A stretch of 64,000 bases of DNA from Burkholderiaceae bacterium (lineage in GTDB: Bacteria > Pseudomonadota > Gammaproteobacteria > Burkholderiales > Burkholderiaceae_A), in NCBI GenBank assembly GCA_018402635.1, contig JAGYIP010000005.1, positions 62,001 to 126,000 on the forward strand, in the 5' to 3' direction. The notes under the pieces were generated by a model. It was not told the origin of the DNA. It did no database searches and worked only from the letters and a program-made list of their open reading frames with translations. A program made the position numbers and the translations under genes. This document shows, one piece after another, positions 50,552 to 62,188 of this stretch; the stretch's first letter is position 1, and the number at the start of each line of letters is the position of its first letter.

Positions 50552-51683
50552 TTAGAGTTTGGGGCGATTGGGCACCTGAGGCTCGCGCGGCACGACATAA
50601 GGCATGTCGTGCAGTTCAAGCATCACCCTTTCCCCAGAGGAGGCCGCAAGGCCAACAAGGCCAGCCTGACCTCGAAAGGGCTCGAGCTTTAGGCTCACCA
50701 GGTAATGCGCCTTTTGCGATGCTTCAACAGGCGTTACGGTAACCACCTCACCAATAGGCTGCTCGCTTAGCGCCTCGGCCGAAGCAAGAAAGACATCCTC
50801 GCCCGGCAAAAGGCCGGCGGGCCCTTCAAATAAGAACATCCGTTGATTAAGTTTACCTAGGTAGTGACTGCGGGCGACGATCTCTTGGCCCGGGTAGCAG
50901 CCCTTGGAGAAACTAACACCGTTGAGAAGGTCAAGGTTAATGGTCTGGGGGACAAAACGTTCGCTGAGCTCCACCTCAAACCAGGGCAGTCCCTGCCGAA
51001 TTTCAGCCTCTGCCCAGTCGCTTGGCGAAAGTAACTCATAGTCATAACCAGCAGATGTAAGCGCGTCGAGTTGATCTTCGAGGTAAGGCGCCTGCAAAGC
51101 AGACGATTCAGCCTGACCAGCATGACCGGCATGACCGGCTTGGGCAGCTTGGGTATCAGGAACCCTCGTCGGGGTTGAGTTCGCGGGCCTCTCAACCATT
51201 GGGGGACTGGCGTCAGGTTCGATAAGCCAGTAGCGCCGAGCTGAGGCATCAGGGCCCTGCAGCGGGGGCCATTCGGCAGGCAACAGGGTCATGCCGTGTA
51301 GAGCAACCTGTAGGGTGTCCAGCGCCCGGGGCAGGCTTAGTCCATAAATCGCAGAATCTGCTTGGCGGATTTTTACTTTGGCTCGCAGCACAAACATGGA
51401 GAGCCTCTTGACGAGGCTAGGTGCAAGTGAGGCCGGCATGAGCAGTTGGAAGCGCTCCGGATTCTCGCGCCAGATCCAGAAGACGGCGTAGAGCCGGCCC
51501 TTCGCATTGCAGTAGCCCGAAAGCTGAGCCTGCGGTTTTTCTTCCGACTTTGCAGTTTGAGGACCAGCAGGCGAGGGCACTCACGTCGTTACAAAGCTGG
51601 GCCTGAAGAAACGAAAGGGCATCAGAGCCCTCAACAGTAACGAGACGGTAGTTGAGGCGGTGTTCCGGGACAAGGTTGGGCAT
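50552..51683 (-). CDS. ygfZ: folate-binding protein YgfZ, frameshift in the sequence
   Basis: YgfZ is a tetrahydrofolate-binding, GcvT-like protein that supports iron-sulfur enzymes. The N-terminus (LNYRLVTVEGSDALSFLQAQLCNDVSAL) reads from ATG 51683. After about 51580 the protein continues in another frame with SGYCNAKGRLYAVFWIW, the diagnostic KGCYPGQEIVARSHYLGK and a beta-barrel end. One extra base near 51570-51585 (or two missing) explains it. A linker with the repeat QAGHAGHAGQ is an unusual insertion. Convergent with the thioesterase. Confidence 0.85.
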
Positions 51684-51755
51684 AGGCTGGATAATAGACC
51701 CTAGGTTGGTCGCCGAGGGTGAGCAAAACCTACTTATTCAGCGGAAATAGAGGCC

Positions 51756-53540
<1,785 letters not shown>

Positions 53541-53544
<4 letters not shown>

Positions 53545-54629
53545 GCCAGGCCAGCCAGCAGAGCCCAGCGGAGGCTGGAGCGTCTTGTCTTGTCTGGAGG
53601 CCCTGGTTTGACCACTGGTGGGCACAGTCCAAGCCTTTTTCTCATGCCGAGGCCCAGGCCGGTCTGCTTGTTGGTCCCGCGCGAATGGATCTAGGAGCCT
53701 TCGCGCTTGCCTTAGCAGCTGCACGCCTTTGTCATCAGCCAGCCCCCGATGGTCGGGCCTGCGGCCAGTGCCCGAGCTGCCGCTGGGTTGCTCAGGGCCA
53801 GCACCCTGACTGCCGCTGGATTCGATCGGCCATGGAGCAGGGCGCCGATGCCGAGGCAGCTGCTGAGGACTCAGACGCTACCGACGACGATTCCGCTGCT
53901 GCCGTGGAGTCGGTTGCAGAGGCCGGCGAGGCTGAGTCCTCGGGGAAAGAGAAAAAGCAGAGCGCACAGATTCTTATTGCTCAGGTGCGCCAGCTGCAAG
54001 ATTTTGCGGGGGTGAGCTCGCATCGAGGAGGTTCGCGTTGGGCGGTCATTGGGTCCATTCATCGGCTCAATGTCTTTTCCGCCAACGCCTTACTTAAAGG
54101 CCTCGAGGAGCCTGAGCAAGGCATGCGCTATCTGCTTTATGCCGAGCGACTTCGTGGTGTCCCCGCAACGATCTTGTCGCGCTGCAGGCGCATTGTTCTG
54201 CAGACCGACGCTCAGAATCTGCAAAGCCAGGCGCTTAGCGCCAATGAGGCCAGTCAGTGGCTTTTGCCCTTCCTTACGGCACGCCCAGTCAGGGTTCAGC
54301 CCACGGGCTGGGCGGCTCGGGTGGGAAAGACCACCTCCATTGCCGATACAGTCGAGCTGCTTTTGCGCTGGCTCACCGACATGGAGCGATGTCGCCAGGG
54401 TCTTCGGGCCCGCCACTTTCCTCTTGAGACCACCGCGCTAATGGCCTGGGCCCAGGCCGTCTCTCAGCAGCGAGCAACTCAGCCTTATCCCGACCGCTAT
54501 GCCAGGCTGCTTGATAAGCTTGTGATCTATGCTCGTGGCAGCCTCCACCCTGTGAATGCCCAGTTGTACCTTGAGTCGGTCTTTGAAGACCTGCGTCAGT
54601 CGATGTTTCCTGAAACAATGGGGCGATGA
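53541..54629 (+). CDS. holB: DNA polymerase III subunit delta'
   Basis: Delta' is part of the clamp loader. The 362-residue protein has the AAA+ zinc module CGQCPSC near residue 74, VIGSIHRLNVFSANALLKGLEEP with the usual clamp-loader signature and a sensor-like TILSRCRRI. Between the zinc module and the helicase-like core lies an acidic, Ala/Glu-rich low-complexity insert at about residues 98-140. The C-terminal collar domain follows. tmk-holB-tatD order. Confidence 0.92.
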
Positions 54630-54647
54630 CCAACGGAGTTTATCTTT

Positions 54648-55427
54648 ATGCTGCCTGAGTTTGCCGATTCGCACTGCCATTTGAACTACGAGGGCCTGTC
54701 GCAGCGAACCGACGAGGTGCTGCAGGCCATGGCTGCGGCCGGGGTAACGCGGGCCTTAAACATCTGCACCACCCTTGAGGAGGCAGACAAGGTTCTTGAG
54801 CAGACGCTTGGCCGCCCGCGGCTTTGGTGTTCTGTGGGGGTGCACCCCGATTACGACGAAGTGGCCAGTGAGCCCACTGTGGAAGAGCTCGTTCAGCGTG
54901 CTGGCCATGAAAAGGTTGTGGCTATTGGTGAGACGGGTCTTGACTACTACCGGCTCAAGGGTGACCTTAACTGGCAGCGCGAACGGTTTCGGGTTCATAT
55001 TCGCGCTGCGCGCACAGTGAATAAGCCTTTAATCATTCACACGCGCGAGGCTGCCAACGACACTTTAAGCATTCTTCGAGATGAGAAAGCACATGAAGTA
55101 GCAGGTGTAATGCATTGTTTTACTGAGTCTATTGAGGTGGCTTGGGCGGCCATCGATATGGGTTTTTTCATTTCCTTATCAGGCATCGTGACCTTTAAGA
55201 ATGCCCAGCAGGTGCACGAGGTCGCCCGCGGGATTCCGCTTGAGCATCTACTTATTGAGACCGACGCACCGTTTCTTGCACCGGTGCCATTTCGAGGCAA
55301 AACCAACGAGCCTGCCTATGTGGTGCATGTGGCGCAGCGTATTGCAGAGCTTAAAGGCCTCTCGGTTGATCAGGTGGCCGAGGCCACAACCCAGAACTTC
55401 TGCCGGTTTATAGGCCAGGCCGCTTAG
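54648..55427 (+). CDS. tatD: TatD family metal-dependent hydrolase (DNase)
   Basis: TatD proteins are metal-dependent 3'-5' exonucleases. The 259-residue TIM-barrel protein has the metal motif DSHCHLNYEG at residues 7-16, GETGLDYYRLKGD, HTREAANDT, MHCFTESIEVA and LIETDAPFLAPVPFRGK, all standard. Last gene of the mltG-tmk-holB-tatD run; converges on phaA. Confidence 0.94.
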   Translation: MLPEFADSHCHLNYEGLSQRTDEVLQAMAAAGVTRALNICTTLEEADKVLEQTLGRPRLWCSVGVHPDYDEVASEPTVEELVQRAGHEKVVAIGETGLDYYRLKGDLNWQRERFRVHIRAARTVNKPLIIHTREAANDTLSILRDEKAHEVAGVMHCFTESIEVAWAAIDMGFFISLSGIVTFKNAQQVHEVARGIPLEHLLIETDAPFLAPVPFRGKTNEPAYVVHVAQRIAELKGLSVDQVAEATTQNFCRFIGQAA

Positions 55428-55564
55428 CCTAGGCTCTAGTCCTTGATTTGAGATTGCTGCAGTTTGTTTAACGCGCGCTTATTCTAAACAGTGGGCGTTA
55501 ATCGTTTTGACCTGCGACTTCGGAAGCTTTATTTTGCTCATAATGTATATTATGTTAACTAAAG

Positions 55565-55595
55565 TAGTTTAAAAGAAGGGGTCGCTAGGACCCCT
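55565..55595 (-). terminator. intrinsic terminator downstream of phaA
   Basis: AGGGGTC 55577-55583 and GACCCCT 55589-55595 form a perfect 7-bp stem with a 5-base loop. On the minus strand it is followed by TCTTTT, a U-tract. It lies about 105 bases beyond the phaA stop. The remaining gap 55428-55698 holds no gene; it also has an AT-rich hairpin (CATAAT/ATTATG at 55539-55554) and a 9-bp inverted repeat (55616-55624 with 55678-55686) in the phaA 3' leader-out region. Confidence 0.65.
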
Positions 55596-55698
55596 CTCCC
55601 GAGGTCCGAAAACGAGGCCTGCAAACGAAGCACACAAAACCAGGCCCGAAAAGAAATTCGAACCTCGCCGATGCGGCTTGCAGGCCGAACCTAGAAAA

Positions 55699-56874
55699 CT
55701 AGAGCCTCTCGAAGACCACTGCAATGCCCTGGCCACCACCAATGCACATGGTGGCGAGCCCGTAGCGGCCGCCACTGCGATGCAGCTCGTGAATGCACTT
55801 GGTTGCAATGACAGCGCCCGTTGCGCCAACAGGATGACCCAGCGCAATAGCCCCGCCGTTGACATTGACCTTGGCGGGATCAAACCCAAGCACCTTGGTC
55901 ACGGTTAACGCCTGGGCTGCAAAGGCTTCGTTCGACTCGATAACGTCGATCTGATCCAGCCTAAGACCCGCGCGCTGCAGTGCGATTTTTGTGGACGGAA
56001 TAGGACCCTCCCCCATGATGTCGTTTGGAACGCCTGCCACGGCATAACTGACCACCCGTGCGAGAGGCTTTGCGCCGCTCTTAGCTGCGGCAGCCGCCTC
56101 GCCAAGCACGAGAAAGGCTCCGGCATCGTTAATTCCAGAGGCATTGCCTGCGGTTACGGAGCCATCCTTTTTGAAGGCGGGCTTCATTGCAGCCAGTTTC
56201 TCAAGGCTGGTTGCCCGAGGATGCTCATCGGTGTCAAAAACAATATCGCCCTTTTTCGAGCTAATGGTGATGGGCACGATCTGGTCTTTAAAACGCCCCT
56301 CGGCAATGGCCTTGGCCGCGCGGTTCTGAGATTCAAGGGCGAAGGCGTCCTGCGCATCGCGTGAAAGGCTGTGTTTTGTGGCAAGGTTTTCGGCGGTAAT
56401 GCCCATGTGGCCTACGCCAAAGGGGTCGGTCAGTGCAGCCACCATCATGTCAACGACCTTGGTGTCTCCCATGCGTGCCCCGGTTCGCATGGCTGGGCTA
56501 AGGTATCCGCCTCGGCTCATTACCTCAACGCCTCCTCCAATGCCAAAGTCGGAGTCCCCGAGCAGAATATTTTGGGTGGTTGATACAACGGCTTGAAGGG
56601 CCGAACCGCAGAGCCTGTTAATAGTGAGTGCAACCGATGTCATGGGAAGCCCTGCCTGGATGCTTGCAACACGTGCCACATAGGCAGACCGCGACTCTGT
56701 AGGAATGCAGTTGCCAACCACGGCATACTGAATGAGGTCGGCATCCACAGCAGAACGGGCAATGGCCTCTTTCATCACCATTGCGCCAAGCTCGCTGGGC
56801 TCAAGGCTTGATAGGCTGCCTCCAAATCCGCCAATGGCCGAACGCACGGCACTAAGGACTACGACTTCTCTCAT
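55699..56874 (-). CDS. phaA: acetyl-CoA acetyltransferase (beta-ketothiolase)
   Basis: PhaA condenses two acetyl-CoA to acetoacetyl-CoA, the first step of PHB synthesis. The 391-residue thiolase has nucleophile Cys89 in NRLCGSALQ, GHP with His347 and the catalytic Cys377 in MCIGGGQG. The location next to phaB, phaC and phaR supports a PHB role over fatty acid degradation. It is separated from phaB by rimO and phaR. Confidence 0.9.
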   Translation of the reverse strand: MREVVVLSAVRSAIGGFGGSLSSLEPSELGAMVMKEAIARSAVDADLIQYAVVGNCIPTESRSAYVARVASIQAGLPMTSVALTINRLCGSALQAVVSTTQNILLGDSDFGIGGGVEVMSRGGYLSPAMRTGARMGDTKVVDMMVAALTDPFGVGHMGITAENLATKHSLSRDAQDAFALESQNRAAKAIAEGRFKDQIVPITISSKKGDIVFDTDEHPRATSLEKLAAMKPAFKKDGSVTAGNASGINDAGAFLVLGEAAAAAKSGAKPLARVVSYAVAGVPNDIMGEGPIPSTKIALQRAGLRLDQIDVIESNEAFAAQALTVTKVLGFDPAKVNVNGGAIALGHPVGATGAVIATKCIHELHRSGGRYGLATMCIGGGQGIAVVFERL

Positions 56875-56889
56875 ATTGCTCTCCTTTGC

Positions 56890-58269
56890 TTAGGTTTCAA
56901 TTAGTTGCGTCTGTCTCTGCTTAGCCGTGGTCCCAGACGCAACCCAGATGGCTTCAAGGTCGTAGGCATCGCTCTCGACAATGTCGACCTCCGCCCATTC
57001 ACCAAGCCTGACAGGCATGGCGTGGCGTGAACTCGGGTTGGGCCAGATGCGGACAATGCCGTCGATCTCGGGGGCATCTCCGGGGCCGCGGGCCATAAGG
57101 CAGCCCTCCTCTTCATCCATTGCGTCAATCAGCACCCGAACCCGTCGGCCTACCCAGCGTTGAAGTCGCTTCTGCGAAATAGGCGCCTGGTGGGCCATGA
57201 CCCGTTCCTGGCGCTCACGCCGGAGTTCCTCGGGAACCGGATTGGCCAACTGATTGGCGGTTGCCCCTTCCACCGGGCTGTAGGCAAAACAGCCGAGCCG
57301 GTCGATCTCTGCCTCGCTAAGAAAATCAAGGAGCACCTGAAACTCCTCTTCCGTTTCCCCCGGAAAGCCTGCAATAAAGGTGCTTCGGAGGGTTAGGTCG
57401 GGGCATATCTTGCGCCAGTTTTGAATTCGGGCGAGCACCTTCTCTGCAGCAGCTGGCCTTTTCATGCGCTTTAGAACATCGGGATGGCCGTGTTGAAAAG
57501 GGATGTCCAGGTAGGCAAGAATCTTGCCTTGCGCCATGAGGTCAAGAACATCATCCACATGAGGATAAGGGTAGACATAATGCATCCTCACCCAGACTCC
57601 CAGTTCACCGAGCTCTTTGGCAAGTTCGTAGAAATGAGTCTTCACCGGCCGGCCATTGACAAAGTCGGTTCGGTGCCGAAGATCGACACCGTAGGCGCTG
57701 GTGTCCTGAGAGACAACCAGCAGTTCCTTGACCCCCGCCTTCACTAAGGCCTCGGCCTCACGCATCACCTCGCCGATAGGCCGCGAGACGAGATCACCAC
57801 GCATGCTTGGAATAATGCAGAAACTGCAACGGTGGTTGCAGCCTTCTGAGATCTTAAGGTAGGCGTAGTGGCTTGGCGTTAGGCGCACGCCCTGCTCAGG
57901 AACCAGGTCGGTGAATGGGTCGTGGGGCCTGGGAAGGTGGGTGTGAATGGCCTGCATGACCTCTGCGGTGGCATGCGGTCCGGTGACTGCCAGAACCTTG
58001 GGATGGGTTTTTTGAACAAGGTCCCTCTTGCCAAGGCAGCCCGTAACGATGACCTTGCCGTTTTCTTCAAGTGCCTCGCCAATGGCATCGAGACTTTCTT
58101 GCACCGCCTCGTCAATAAAGCCGCAGGTGTTGACAACCACAAGATCAGCACCTGCATAGTCTGCGGAAATGGCGTAGCCCTCAGCCTTTAGCTGCGTGAG
58201 GATCCGCTCGGAATCCACAAGCGCCTTGGGGCAGCCAAGCGAGACGAAGCCAACTGTGGGACTGGTCAC
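56890..58269 (-). CDS. rimO: ribosomal protein S12 methylthiotransferase RimO
   Basis: RimO methylthiolates an aspartate of ribosomal protein S12. The 459-residue radical SAM protein has the N-terminal cluster cysteines Cys13, Cys49 and Cys78, the radical SAM motif CNHRCSFC with Cys144, Cys148 and Cys151, and a C-terminal TRAM domain. It lies inside the PHA cluster between phaR and phaA with short gaps, so it is probably cotranscribed. Confidence 0.96.
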   Translation of the reverse strand: MTSPTVGFVSLGCPKALVDSERILTQLKAEGYAISADYAGADLVVVNTCGFIDEAVQESLDAIGEALEENGKVIVTGCLGKRDLVQKTHPKVLAVTGPHATAEVMQAIHTHLPRPHDPFTDLVPEQGVRLTPSHYAYLKISEGCNHRCSFCIIPSMRGDLVSRPIGEVMREAEALVKAGVKELLVVSQDTSAYGVDLRHRTDFVNGRPVKTHFYELAKELGELGVWVRMHYVYPYPHVDDVLDLMAQGKILAYLDIPFQHGHPDVLKRMKRPAAAEKVLARIQNWRKICPDLTLRSTFIAGFPGETEEEFQVLLDFLSEAEIDRLGCFAYSPVEGATANQLANPVPEELRRERQERVMAHQAPISQKRLQRWVGRRVRVLIDAMDEEEGCLMARGPGDAPEIDGIVRIWPNPSSRHAMPVRLGEWAEVDIVESDAYDLEAIWVASGTTAKQRQTQLIET

Positions 58270-58284
58270 TGGACGATTACGGCC

Positions 58285-58866
58285 CTAGTCGTTCTTAGGC
58301 TTTGATGCGGGGCGCTCATCGCCTTTGGGAAACCCGAAAGAGGACATCATGTTGCGCGTACTGGCCTGCATCTGCTCTTCCATCTGCAGAAAAACTTTTT
58401 GGCTCTGATCGAGGTAACTGGACATGAGGTTTTGCATCATCGGGGCCTGGCCTGCCATGAACTGCGCCCAGGCTTCCTGGTTAACAAGCCCCTTGTTGCT
58501 CGACATTAAAGTCTCAGATTGTTTCTGAAGTTTCGTCTGCATGTCCATGAATCCTTGAAGGTTTTTTTCAAGGTAGGTGCCCATCAGGCCCTGCATGGCA
58601 TTGCCATAGAAACGAATAATCTGAGCAAGCACATTGGCTGAGAAGATGGGCATGCCTGCTGATTCCTCCTCAAGAATGATCTGCATCAGAATGCTTCGAG
58701 TGAGGTCCTCGGAAGACTTCGCGTCTACAACCCGGAACTCTTCTTGGGACAAGACCAGCTCTTTAACGTCGGACAGGGTGATGTAACTGCTGGTGCGCGT
58801 GTCATAGAGCCGCCGATTGGGGTACTTCTTAATGAGGCGGCCATCTTTTTTCGAGGAGGAGACCAT
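58285..58866 (-). CDS. phaR: polyhydroxyalkanoate synthesis repressor PhaR
   Basis: PhaR binds DNA and nascent PHB granules and represses phasin and pha genes until polymer is made. The 193-residue protein has the N-terminal DNA-binding segment LIKKYPNRRLYDTRTSSYITL at residues 11-31 and a PHB-accumulation regulatory domain (FSANVLAQIIRFYGNAMQGLMGTYLEKNL). It lies directly downstream of phaB. Confidence 0.95.
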   Translation of the reverse strand: MVSSSKKDGRLIKKYPNRRLYDTRTSSYITLSDVKELVLSQEEFRVVDAKSSEDLTRSILMQIILEEESAGMPIFSANVLAQIIRFYGNAMQGLMGTYLEKNLQGFMDMQTKLQKQSETLMSSNKGLVNQEAWAQFMAGQAPMMQNLMSSYLDQSQKVFLQMEEQMQASTRNMMSSFGFPKGDERPASKPKND

Positions 58867-58877
58867 ACGATACCTGC

Positions 58878-59615
58878 CTAACTCATGTGCAGGCCACCGT
58901 TGAGCGAGAAGTCTGCTCCGGTAGCAAAGCCGCTGTCGTTTGAGGCAATCCAGGTGACCATTGAGCCAATCTCCTCGGGCTCGCCTAGGCGCTTGACTGG
59001 AATGGTGGCTACGATTTTCTCGAGCACCTCGGGCTTAATGGCGCGGACCATGTCGGTACCGATGTAGCCTGGCGAAATGGTGTTAACCGTGACGCCCTTG
59101 GATGCGAGTTCTTGGGCAAGGGCCATGGTGAAGCCATGAATACCAGCCTTTGCGGTGGAGTAGTTTGTCTGACCGAACTGGCCCTTTTGGCCGTTCACCG
59201 ACGAAATATTAATAATGCGGCCCCAGCCCTTGGCCACCATGCCCTCAACAACCTGCTTGGTGACGTTAAAAAGGCTGTTCAGGTTGGTGTCGATCACAGC
59301 GCCCCACTGCTCAGGGGTCATTTTTAAAAATATGCCGTCCTTGGTAATGCCCGCATTATTCACAAGCACGTCGGGGTTGCCATGCTCAGCCTTAACTTTC
59401 TCGAAGGCCTCTAGCGTTGACTCCCAGCTTCCTACATTGCCCACGGAGGCATAAAAGGTGTAGCCGTCTGCGGCCTGCTCGGCAATCCACTTCTTGTGAT
59501 CACGGCTTGGGCCGCAGCCCGCAATGACCGTAAAGCCTGCATCGTGCAGCTTTCGACAGATTGAGGTTCCTATGCCCCCCATTCCTCCGGTAACGTACGC
59601 AACGCGTTTCTCCAT
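58878..59615 (-). CDS. phaB: acetoacetyl-CoA reductase
   Basis: PhaB reduces acetoacetyl-CoA to (R)-3-hydroxybutyryl-CoA with NADPH. The 245-residue short-chain dehydrogenase has TGGMGGIG at residues 9-16, NNAGITKD, the catalytic Ser in INISSVNGQKGQFGQTNYSTAKAG with the YxxxK pair, and the PhaB-type end GADFSLNGGLHMS. Its ribosome binding site GGAGGAGG is strong. phaC lies 68 bases upstream. Confidence 0.95.
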   Translation of the reverse strand: MEKRVAYVTGGMGGIGTSICRKLHDAGFTVIAGCGPSRDHKKWIAEQAADGYTFYASVGNVGSWESTLEAFEKVKAEHGNPDVLVNNAGITKDGIFLKMTPEQWGAVIDTNLNSLFNVTKQVVEGMVAKGWGRIINISSVNGQKGQFGQTNYSTAKAGIHGFTMALAQELASKGVTVNTISPGYIGTDMVRAIKPEVLEKIVATIPVKRLGEPEEIGSMVTWIASNDSGFATGADFSLNGGLHMS

Positions 59616-59683
59616 AACGCCTCCTCCAGTAGTAATGTCTTATTGAATGCTTTTTAAGTCGTATCTTCCCTGCACGGCCAGCA

Positions 59684-61297
59684 CTAGGTTTCGCTCTCTG
59701 CCAGAAGGTCTGCTGCCTTTTCTTTTACATAGTGGCCCGGCGCGGGCTCAAGCACCTTGTAGGCACCTGTTTTACCGAGCCGCTTGGGCGCAGCAATGTC
59801 TTTGCCCTTGTAGGGCTTAAGCCATACCGCCCAGTCATTCCACCAGCTTCCAGGATACTCCTTCGCCTGGCTAAGGAAGTCCTCTGGGCTCTTGCCCATG
59901 GTCTTCGCAATGCTAAAGCTTCGTTTGTTCTTGGCGGCCGGGTTGATGCTTCCCGCAATATGGCCGCTGGCTCCAAGTACGAACCGTATATTGGCTCCCA
60001 CTAGAGCTCTTGCTGAGGCCCAGGCTGAGGTCCAGGGCACGATATGGTCTTCGCGTGCACCAAAGGCATAAACAGGCATTTTAATTTTTCGCAGGTCAAT
60101 GCCCTGGCCGCAGACCTTGAGCTTATTGGGCTTAACAAGGTTGTTCTCTAGGTAGGTGTTGCGCAGGTACCAGGCAAAGAAAGGGCCTGGAAGGTTCGTG
60201 CTGTCGGAGTTCCAGTAAAGAATATCAAAGGCTGGCGGGGTCTCTCCCTTCAAATAGTTGCGCTCAACGTAATTCCAGACAAGATCGTTGGGACGCAAGA
60301 AGGAAAAGGTTGTGGCCAGTTCTTGGCCGGGTAAGAGCCCGCCCTGGCCAATGGTGGCCTCACGCATGGAGACCTGTGACTCATTAATAAAGACATCCAG
60401 CACCCCCGAGTCCGAGAAGTCGAGCAGGGTTGTCATGAGCGTAAGTGTCTGCACCGAGTTGTCGCCCTTGGCGGCAAGCACGGCCAGTGCGTTGGTGGTC
60501 ATGGTGCCACCTACGCAAAAGCCAAGCGCATTAATCGTTGGGCTGCCTGAAATGGCCTTCACGGACTCTATGGCCTTAAGAATGCCCTTACCAATGTAGT
60601 CCTCCCAGGTGGCATCCGCCTGAGGCTGCCCCGGGTTCTTCCAAGAAACCAAAAACACCTGGTGGCCCTGGTCAACGGCAAATTTCACCAGAGAGCTCTG
60701 CGGGCTAAGGTCCATGATGTAGAACTTGTTAATGCTTGGCGGCACCATAAGAAGCGGCACGCTACCAACCTTGGGTGTTGAGGGCTTGTACTGAATGAGC
60801 TGAAAAAGCTCGTTTTGGAAGACAACGGCGCCGGGTGTCGTTGCCAGATTTTCTCCAATAACAAAGCCCGACTCGTCGGACTGGGAGATACGCCCCTTTT
60901 GCATGTCGTGCAAAAGGTTGTCGATTCCGGCACGAAGGCTCTCACCCTTGGTTTCAATGAGCCGGCGTTGCGCCTCGGGGTTCGTGGCAAGAAAGTTTGT
61001 CGGTGAAAGTGCATCAATCCATTGCTGCACAACGAACTTAAGTTTCTGCTGAGTCTTTGCGTCGGCATGCACAGCATTGGTCATGGCCATGAGCGTCTGG
61101 CTATTTAAGACATAGAGCGCTGCCAGTGTGCTGTAGGGGCTCGACTGCTGCCAGTCGGGGGTTGTGAAGCGTTTGTCCTGTGAGGCAACGGACTGAGCGT
61201 TTTGGTCGGAGGTGAGAATTTGGCTAAGTTTTTGAACGTAACTGCGCTGAATTTCAGCCAGCTCGTCTGCAGAAATTGGGCTCAGGTTTTGCGTCAT
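59684..61297 (-). CDS. phaC: class I poly(3-hydroxyalkanoate) synthase
   Basis: PhaC polymerises (R)-3-hydroxybutyryl-CoA into PHB granules. The 537-residue alpha/beta hydrolase has the lipase-like box GFCVGGT with Cys261, the catalytic Asp417 in GAREDHIVPW and His446 in GASGHIAGSINP. It is slightly short for class I because of a short N-terminal domain. Start of the phaC-phaB-phaR-rimO-phaA run. The 66-base gap before it includes the palindrome GGGTTAACCC at 61353-61362. Confidence 0.95.
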   Translation of the reverse strand: MTQNLSPISADELAEIQRSYVQKLSQILTSDQNAQSVASQDKRFTTPDWQQSSPYSTLAALYVLNSQTLMAMTNAVHADAKTQQKLKFVVQQWIDALSPTNFLATNPEAQRRLIETKGESLRAGIDNLLHDMQKGRISQSDESGFVIGENLATTPGAVVFQNELFQLIQYKPSTPKVGSVPLLMVPPSINKFYIMDLSPQSSLVKFAVDQGHQVFLVSWKNPGQPQADATWEDYIGKGILKAIESVKAISGSPTINALGFCVGGTMTTNALAVLAAKGDNSVQTLTLMTTLLDFSDSGVLDVFINESQVSMREATIGQGGLLPGQELATTFSFLRPNDLVWNYVERNYLKGETPPAFDILYWNSDSTNLPGPFFAWYLRNTYLENNLVKPNKLKVCGQGIDLRKIKMPVYAFGAREDHIVPWTSAWASARALVGANIRFVLGASGHIAGSINPAAKNKRSFSIAKTMGKSPEDFLSQAKEYPGSWWNDWAVWLKPYKGKDIAAPKRLGKTGAYKVLEPAPGHYVKEKAADLLAESET

Positions 61298-61363
61298 CTA
61301 AAAGTTCTCCTTCAACATGCACTTTAGTACGAGTCTACCCTGCCTGAGACCGGGGTTAACCCG

Positions 61364-62188
61364 TTATGGGTCAACGAAACGCCAGATGAGAGCAGCCATT
61401 CGGCCTGTTTTTGCCTCTCGGCGGTAAGAATAAAAGCTCGACGGGCTACTGAACGTGCATGCAGTGTCTTCGGCAATACCTATTTGGGGTAGGCCACGCG
61501 CAGCCAGTTCCAGCTTAATCTGCCGTGCTGCAATCTGGGGTAGGTCTGCCAGCCAACGCCCTGCCGCAGAGGGCTTGAAGTGGGCCTCGGTGGCCAAATT
61601 GGCCTTTAAGGCCTCCACCACCTCGCCGCCCACTTCAAACTGATTAAAGCCAATGCAGGGGCCAAGCCATGCCCAGAGCCCATCGGCGCAGCCTATAGGA
61701 CTTGCCTCTTGCATCGCCCCAATAAGTGATGCAATGACCCCGTCGGCAAGCCCTCGCCAGCCGGCGTGGGCCGCACCCACGACCTGGCCGTTGGCGGACG
61801 CCATCAAGACAGGCAGGCAGTCGGCGGTGAGGATGGCGCAGGCATGCCCGGTCATGGTGGAGACGCTTGCATCGGCCTTGGGGCCAAGCCCCAAGGCATC
61901 CTCAGCCTGCGGGTAAGCCGTATGCCCCAGGCGAAAAACCTGCCTGCCATGCACCTGCTGAAGCCAAAACGGCTTGACCCCGAGGGCATGCTCGAGCTCC
62001 CAGCGATTGGCCTGAACAGCAGCCAGGTCATCGCCGACATGCAGTCCCAGGTTAAAGGCCTCATAGGGGTCGCTTGAATGCCCAGCCCATGCATGGGCCG
62101 ATACATTGCTTCCACGCTTGGTGTAGGCAACACCAACGCCTGGAACAGGGCATTGCACTTGCACAATGGGTGGGCGGCAGGGACTCAT
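61364..62188 (-). CDS. pgeF: purine nucleoside phosphorylase YfiH/LACC1-type (PgeF)
   Basis: This copper/zinc protein of the former laccase-domain family acts on purine nucleosides and, in E. coli, corrects wrong amino acids in peptidoglycan stems. The 274-residue protein has LQQVHG, TADCLPVLMA, VGAAHAGWRGLADGV and LGPCIGFNQFEVG with the metal ligands. It overlaps rluD by 4 bases, the usual rluD-pgeF pair. Confidence 0.92.
   Translation of the reverse strand: MSPCRPPIVQVQCPVPGVGVAYTKRGSNVSAHAWAGHSSDPYEAFNLGLHVGDDLAAVQANRWELEHALGVKPFWLQQVHGRQVFRLGHTAYPQAEDALGLGPKADASVSTMTGHACAILTADCLPVLMASANGQVVGAAHAGWRGLADGVIASLIGAMQEASPIGCADGLWAWLGPCIGFNQFEVGGEVVEALKANLATEAHFKPSAAGRWLADLPQIAARQIKLELAARGLPQIGIAEDTACTFSSPSSFYSYRREAKTGRMAALIWRFVDP

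Noticed and set aside
55645-55690. tRNA-like GGTTCGAAT sequence on the minus strand downstream of phaA
   Set aside because: It resembles a T-loop, but no acceptor, anticodon or D arm can be built around it.
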